From assembly GCA_964550855.1 (NCBI GenBank), contig CAZKBQ010000016.1:1-64000 (forward strand): a DNA stretch of 64,000 nucleotides, read 5' to 3'. Shown here one piece after another: positions 60,701-64,000 of this stretch. The notes beneath the pieces are model-generated. The model was given only the letters and a program-made list of their open reading frames with translations. It did no database searches and had not been told where the DNA came from. The stretch comes from JAGOBP01 sp964550855. Its GTDB lineage: Bacteria; Chloroflexota; Anaerolineae; Fen-1058. The number at the start of each line of letters is the position of its first letter. Position 1 is the first letter of the stretch. The translations under genes were made by a program, and so were the position numbers.

Positions 60701-60738
60701 GACATGATCGCAGCGCGGATCAGGAGGCGCAGGCATGA
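57718..60738 (+). CDS. Transmembrane sensor: dCache, HAMP, GAF domains
   Basis: 1006 residues. Membrane helices at about 22-42 and 383-403 flank a double-Cache ligand-binding region, with VALYFVNPDGVTVYYP, SRPYFTDAAPD and TGYAFLIDSAGHP. HAMP (about 400-460) is followed by GAF1 (478-631, with SMVGYVTARREMRIAHDVG), GAF2 (641-801), NRRLTGKAW and a half-GAF (about 865-935). No catalytic output domain. Cache domains sense small molecules outside the cell; the ligand is unknown. Confidence 0.9.
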   Translation: MTATKPKPRRSFSDASLRVKLVSATIVIAALAMLAVGVFVYDRSRNTADFLSDQLLATVRQQGKEQLTNTLDREATTAEQFLQTAASAVETAANYVGALFDRQALLGRGDYWNARQQLSRLSLGQWDNPNTDAASVLIRSDVELTDRVAADTNTAIYLDFMAPGMLQNNPNLVALYFVNPDGVTVYYPNINLAEIVGNYDPSSRPYFTDAAPDKNPQRQIVWTAPYQDAALTGLVVTVSAPVYDGQGKFRGVVAADVQLAKITAQVASLVIAKTGYAFLIDSAGHPIAMPPAGYKDFNLQPENVPVGQSPSQTVLGAGSGGLQALTAQMVGGASDVTTFTLNGAEYYLAYTPLSIADYRLGVIVPMSELNATYAAALEQVNTQRQATIGIVVLIFVVLLAAIALISFGIGRTLMAPLSQLTDAAQHIATGDFNRAVSITTRDEIGLLANVFNTMTARLRSLIGSLEQQVEQRTSQLRASAEVGRAAASILDPDELLRASVELITARFGFYYAAIFTLDDSGQWAVLREATGEAGRTLKDRGHRLEVGGHSMVGYVTARREMRIAHDVGRDAVRFANPLLPETRSEIALPLVVGQRVLGALDVQSQQAAAFDDASAATLQSMADQIAIALNNAEQFSQAERQARAQGALLEASLELAGESDRAMLLEKAARHAARLTQADGVNVYLPVNDDEIELVFADDPVARSYTGQRLKKGEGLSGRAYASARPQRVDDYASWPGRASAYANADFRAVLAVPMIWRGRSLGVLTVTRSRSNRPFTLNDESAMSLLGTQVAAALVNADLAEQQRRTLEELDVTNRRLTGKAWASLLGQSADQMQRIQIARHNLPASAETPPDVELALTQDQAVQWHSGPNSDAPFKAGLAAPIVLRGEVIGALGVEEAQTDRVWSEADQALIQAVANEVAIAVDNARLIEQTERRAQREQLIAEITRKMLSAGDLSGIAQIAGQELGRALRLDRAQISIGAEVDVSASPTRSNGHDRSADQEAQA

Positions 60739-63359
60739 GCCAGGTTCAATCGTCCGGCCGCGAAAACACGCCATCCGGCCGCCGGCCACTCACTTTGCCG
60801 GTGCGTCTGACGCTGCTGGTGTTACTCATCGTGTTGCCCGCCTTGTTGTTTGGTCAGCTGGCCAGCAATGCGCTGGTTGGCCGCGATTTTGAGGACGTCG
60901 CCAATGCCCAACTGAGCGCGGCCGCCGACGGCCTGGCGAGTCAGGCCGCGGCCTGGTTGGATCTGCGCGCCCGTTCGCTGCAGCAAATGGTGACCCAGGC
61001 CGACGTGATAAGTATGCAGCCTGAACGGCAGGTGCCGGTGCTGCGTGCCCTGACCGCCATTTACACCGACACATACCTGGCCAGCACCACCGACCTGACC
61101 GGCCGCAACGTCGCCCGCAGTGACGGCGCGGCGCTGACTGATTACGGCGATCGTGCGTGGTTCAAGCAGGCGAGCGCCGGCGCACCGGTGGCAATTCAGG
61201 CCCTGATCGGCCGAACGAGCAACCAGCCGGCGCTGGTGATGGCGGCGCCCATCCGCGACGAGTCGCAGACCGTCATCGGCGTGGGTATGTTTGCCAGCGA
61301 ACTGACGGTGATTCGCAACGAGGTGCTGGGCACGCGGCTGGGCCGCACGGGCCACGCGTACTTGATCAATGATCAAGATCAGATTATCGCCCACTCGAAT
61401 CCCGCATTAAGCGACACTGAACTGCACGACGCGCGCCAGTATCCAGCCGTGCGGGCACTGCGTCAGGGCGGCGGCCCGATGCTTGATTTTACTGACAGTG
61501 ACGGGCGCGAGTGGCGATCGTACGCTGTCTCGATGCCGGGCGGCTGGGCCATCATCGCCGAAGAGCAAATCTCGGAATTGCTGGCGCCGCTCAATGCCTT
61601 CCGGGTGACGACCCTGATGCTGTTGCTAGGCATGCTGCCGATCGCGGGATTGATCTGGCTGAGCCTGCGCCGTGCGCTGCGCCCGATCGTTCAGCTCACT
61701 GAGACGGCCACAGCCATCACCGCCGGCGATTTTTCGCGGCCGCTGCCGGCAACGCGCCCCGACGAGATCGGTCTGCTGGCCCGGGCCTTTGGCACGATGA
61801 CGGCCCGGCTGCGCGAGCTCATTGATTCACTGGAAACGCGGGTCGAGCTGCGCACCGCGCAGCTGCAAGCCAGCGCCGAGGTCGGCCGCGCCGCCACCGC
61901 CTTGCTCAATCCCGATGATTTGCTCCAGCAGATTGTCGCGCTGATTAAGGAGCGTTTCAACTTCTACTACACGGCCGTGTTCCTGCTGGACGAGACCGGC
62001 ACGCGCGCCGTGCTGCGCGAAGCGAGCGGCCCCGACAATGTGGCGTGGGTCCTCAAGTCTGCCGGCCACAGCCTCAACGTGGACAATCAGTCGATGGTGG
62101 GTTCCGCCATTCTCACGCGGCGAGCCCGGATTGCGCTGGATGTGGGTGCAGGAGCGGTGCGTTTTGCCAATCCGCTGCTGCCTGACACCCGATCGGAAAT
62201 TGCGCTGCCCCTGATGGCAGGCGACCGGGCGCTGGGCGCGTTGGATGTTCAATCGATAGAGACGGGCGCGTTCGATGAAGCCAGCGCCGCCGTGCTGCAA
62301 GCCATGGCGAATCAGATCGCGGTGGCGTTGACTAATGCTTTCCAATATCAGCGCGAACAGGCTCGTTCACAGCAGACCACCGGCCTGCTGGAAGCGGTGT
62401 TGGAGTTATCGGCCCAGGCCGATCGTGAGGCGCTGAACGCGCACATTGTGCAGGTGGCCATGTCGCTCCTGGATGCCGACGGCGCGGGCCTGTGGTTCCC
62501 GGTTGGCGATCAGGAGATTGAACTTCAATACACGGTCAATGTAGGCGATAGCAATTTGAGCGGCCGCCGCCTGCGAGTGGGCGACGGTCTGACCGGCCAG
62601 GTATTTGCCACCGGCCTGACCCTGCGCGTTGACGATTATCAAACGTGGCGTGGCCACGCGACGGCGTTTGCCGACGCGCCCTTCCACGCGGCGCTTAGCG
62701 TGCCGCTGGTGTGGCAAGACCGGATCATCGGCGCGCTGGCGCTGACCCGTTCTCAGCCCGGCCGTCCCTTCAGCGCGGTGGATGAGAGCAACGCCCAGCT
62801 GTTGGCGACACAAGCCGCGGCGGCCATCGAGAACGTGCGGCTGCGCGAAGAGCAGCAGCGTGCGCTGGAGCAGCTGGATGCCGTAAACCGCCGCCTGACC
62901 GGGGAGACCTGGCAAGATGAAGCGTTGAACGTGCAGGCGATATACGAGCGCCAGACGCGGACGGCCACATCAACCGAAGGCGGCCTGTCGCTGGAAGTGC
63001 CCATCAGGTTGCGCGGCCAGGCCATCGGTCTGCTGACCCTGCAGCGCCAACAGCCCGGGGAACTGAGCGACGATGAGCGTGAACTGATCGACGGCGTGGT
63101 GCAGCAGATGTCGCTGGCGCTGGAAAATCAACGATTGACCAGCGTAGCCCAACGAGCCGCGCGGCGCGATAGGGCGATTGCCGAAACCGCCGACAAGATT
63201 CACCAACCCACCAATCTGGACGCCATCCTGCGGGTGGCCGTGGATGAACTGACGCGGATCACCGGCGCCGTCGGCGCGGGTGTACAGCTGGGCTTTGTGC
63301 CGCTGTCATCAAACGGTCAGGCTGCGCCGGATTCCCGGCGACAGGAGAATGAATCATGA
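60735..63359 (+). CDS. Transmembrane sensor: dCache, HAMP, GAF domains (second paralogue)
   Basis: 874 residues. Helices at about 20-42 and 290-310 surround a Cache-type region with YLASTTDLTGRNVARSDG and TGHAYLINDQDQI. HAMP spans about 305-360, GAF1 378-535, GAF2 545-708, then NRRLTGETW and a half-GAF (742-805). The C-terminus has a coiled RRDRAIAETADKIHQP segment and a disordered tail. No kinase domain. Clearly paralogous to the preceding sensor; GAF1 is nearly identical in places at DNA level to the 54215 gene. Confidence 0.9.
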   Translation: MSQVQSSGRENTPSGRRPLTLPVRLTLLVLLIVLPALLFGQLASNALVGRDFEDVANAQLSAAADGLASQAAAWLDLRARSLQQMVTQADVISMQPERQVPVLRALTAIYTDTYLASTTDLTGRNVARSDGAALTDYGDRAWFKQASAGAPVAIQALIGRTSNQPALVMAAPIRDESQTVIGVGMFASELTVIRNEVLGTRLGRTGHAYLINDQDQIIAHSNPALSDTELHDARQYPAVRALRQGGGPMLDFTDSDGREWRSYAVSMPGGWAIIAEEQISELLAPLNAFRVTTLMLLLGMLPIAGLIWLSLRRALRPIVQLTETATAITAGDFSRPLPATRPDEIGLLARAFGTMTARLRELIDSLETRVELRTAQLQASAEVGRAATALLNPDDLLQQIVALIKERFNFYYTAVFLLDETGTRAVLREASGPDNVAWVLKSAGHSLNVDNQSMVGSAILTRRARIALDVGAGAVRFANPLLPDTRSEIALPLMAGDRALGALDVQSIETGAFDEASAAVLQAMANQIAVALTNAFQYQREQARSQQTTGLLEAVLELSAQADREALNAHIVQVAMSLLDADGAGLWFPVGDQEIELQYTVNVGDSNLSGRRLRVGDGLTGQVFATGLTLRVDDYQTWRGHATAFADAPFHAALSVPLVWQDRIIGALALTRSQPGRPFSAVDESNAQLLATQAAAAIENVRLREEQQRALEQLDAVNRRLTGETWQDEALNVQAIYERQTRTATSTEGGLSLEVPIRLRGQAIGLLTLQRQQPGELSDDERELIDGVVQQMSLALENQRLTSVAQRAARRDRAIAETADKIHQPTNLDAILRVAVDELTRITGAVGAGVQLGFVPLSSNGQAAPDSRRQENES

Positions 63360-64000
63360 GCGAAGAACGCGAACTGGCGGTCAGCCTGGCCGCGCACAGC
63401 CAGTACCTTCGCGACTGCATGGCCCAGGCCTGGCGCAGTCACGCACCCAAGAGCACCGTGCTGCTGAATGATCCGGGGCGTCCTGTCGAAATCGCCGACG
63501 CGATCAATCGGGCGTGGTTCAGCTGGTTGGACAACGTGCGCGAAGTCGCGCCGGTGCGGATGCTGGCGGCTGAAGAGGTGCGCAAAGGCCTGATCTATTC
63601 CAACGCCGCCGTTCTGGCGCGGTCATTCACCGAAGCGATCGCCGAAGTACTGAAGGAGCACCCGCAAGCCGCATCTGCCCTGAAACTGGCGCAACAATTC
63701 ACGGCCATCTTTGTGGATCAGGTGGCCACCCTGCAGGAATTGCGCGCTCTGCAGGAACAGGAACGACTGGCACAACATCTGCAGGCCAGCGCCGAAGCCG
63801 GCCGCGCTGTCGCCGCCACGCGCGACATGGATGAATTGATGCGCCAGATCGTCAATCTCCTGGCCGATCGATTTGGTTATCTGTTCGCCGGGATCTACAC
63901 CTTCGATGCAGGCAACTCCAGCGCGATCTTGCGCGAGGCTTCGGGCAAGATCGGTGAAGACCTCAAGAATCGCCGTCACAGCTGGCCGCTGGATGGCGCG
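63356..64000 (+). CDS. GAF-containing signalling protein, N-terminal part
   Basis: Runs off the right edge; 215 codons visible from ATG 63356, which overlaps the previous stop by 4 bp. Residues about 1-130 are an all-helical domain (VSLAAHSQYLRDCMAQAW, WFSWLDNVREVAPVRM) like the RsbR-type or globin-like N-terminal input domains, followed by a coiled coil (LQELRALQEQERLAQHL). A GAF domain begins near residue 155 (LLADRFGYLFAGIY). A kinase or other output may lie beyond the window. Confidence 0.8.
   Translation, partial: MSEERELAVSLAAHSQYLRDCMAQAWRSHAPKSTVLLNDPGRPVEIADAINRAWFSWLDNVREVAPVRMLAAEEVRKGLIYSNAAVLARSFTEAIAEVLKEHPQAASALKLAQQFTAIFVDQVATLQELRALQEQERLAQHLQASAEAGRAVAATRDMDELMRQIVNLLADRFGYLFAGIYTFDAGNSSAILREASGKIGEDLKNRRHSWPLDGA

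Overview
The window looks like a chromosomal segment of a GC-rich bacterium, most likely a member of the Chloroflexota (Anaerolineae-like). This is inferred from gene content, not from a marker-gene tree. The pointers are very large PAS/GAF sensor proteins, Thr/Pro-rich membrane-anchored proteins, a bacterial translin, a DUF3467 protein, a DUF211 plus VIT-like pair, and many sigma-70-type promoters with an extended -10 (TGnTATAAT). There is no rRNA, CRISPR array, transposase or prophage. One tRNA (His) is present.

Layout. 1-3980 (minus): a CDP-sugar cassette rfbF-rfbG-rfbH followed by a family 2 glycosyltransferase and a PfkB kinase cut by the left edge. 4094-5470 (minus): AmmeMemoRadiSam radical-SAM enzyme and a small partner. 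5600-11663 (minus): a long co-directional nucleic-acid run, ssb, DUF3467, translin, a Cas4-like nuclease split into two membrane-anchored halves, nadK, a B-box zinc membrane protein, recN and a STAS protein. 12085-15669 (plus): AAA+ ATPase, glycerophosphodiesterase, YdjC deacetylase and methyltransferase. 16223-18758 (plus): histidine ammonia-lyase, then DUF211 and a VIT-like protein. 18859-20127 (minus): a secreted alpha/beta hydrolase. 20284-22515 (plus): hisS with a complete histidine-codon attenuator, tRNA-His and a peroxiredoxin. 22779-34196 (minus): ftsK, an S1 protein, a membrane GAF/sigma-4-like regulator, GNAT, a Thr/Pro-rich protein, purine nucleoside phosphorylase, a PH-domain protein, a tyrosine recombinase, queA and ruvB. 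34328-40597: upp, a PLP dehydratase, a TagO/WecA-type transferase, an M50-like protein, HU, tpiA and an exported caspase-like protein.

40769 to the right edge (plus) is a signal-transduction island: an Amt-like membrane protein without its pore histidines, a REC-PAS-GAF-histidine kinase, an OmpR-type regulator, and then a tightly packed operon of more than 18 kb. That operon encodes three receiver proteins, a ParA ATPase, a 1863-residue PAS/GAF protein and at least four further GAF proteins (three transmembrane). Most junctions overlap by 4 bp (ATGA). None of the four complete GAF proteins has a kinase, GGDEF, MCP or DNA-binding output domain, so they must signal through a partner, either outside the window or the upstream kinase.

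Two observations stand out. The first is the hisS leader: a consensus promoter, a 21-codon peptide with three consecutive His codons, mutually exclusive hairpins and an intrinsic terminator. The second is the kinase-less ParA-linked sensor operon. A HIP1-like palindrome, CCGATCGG, is also strongly over-represented throughout.
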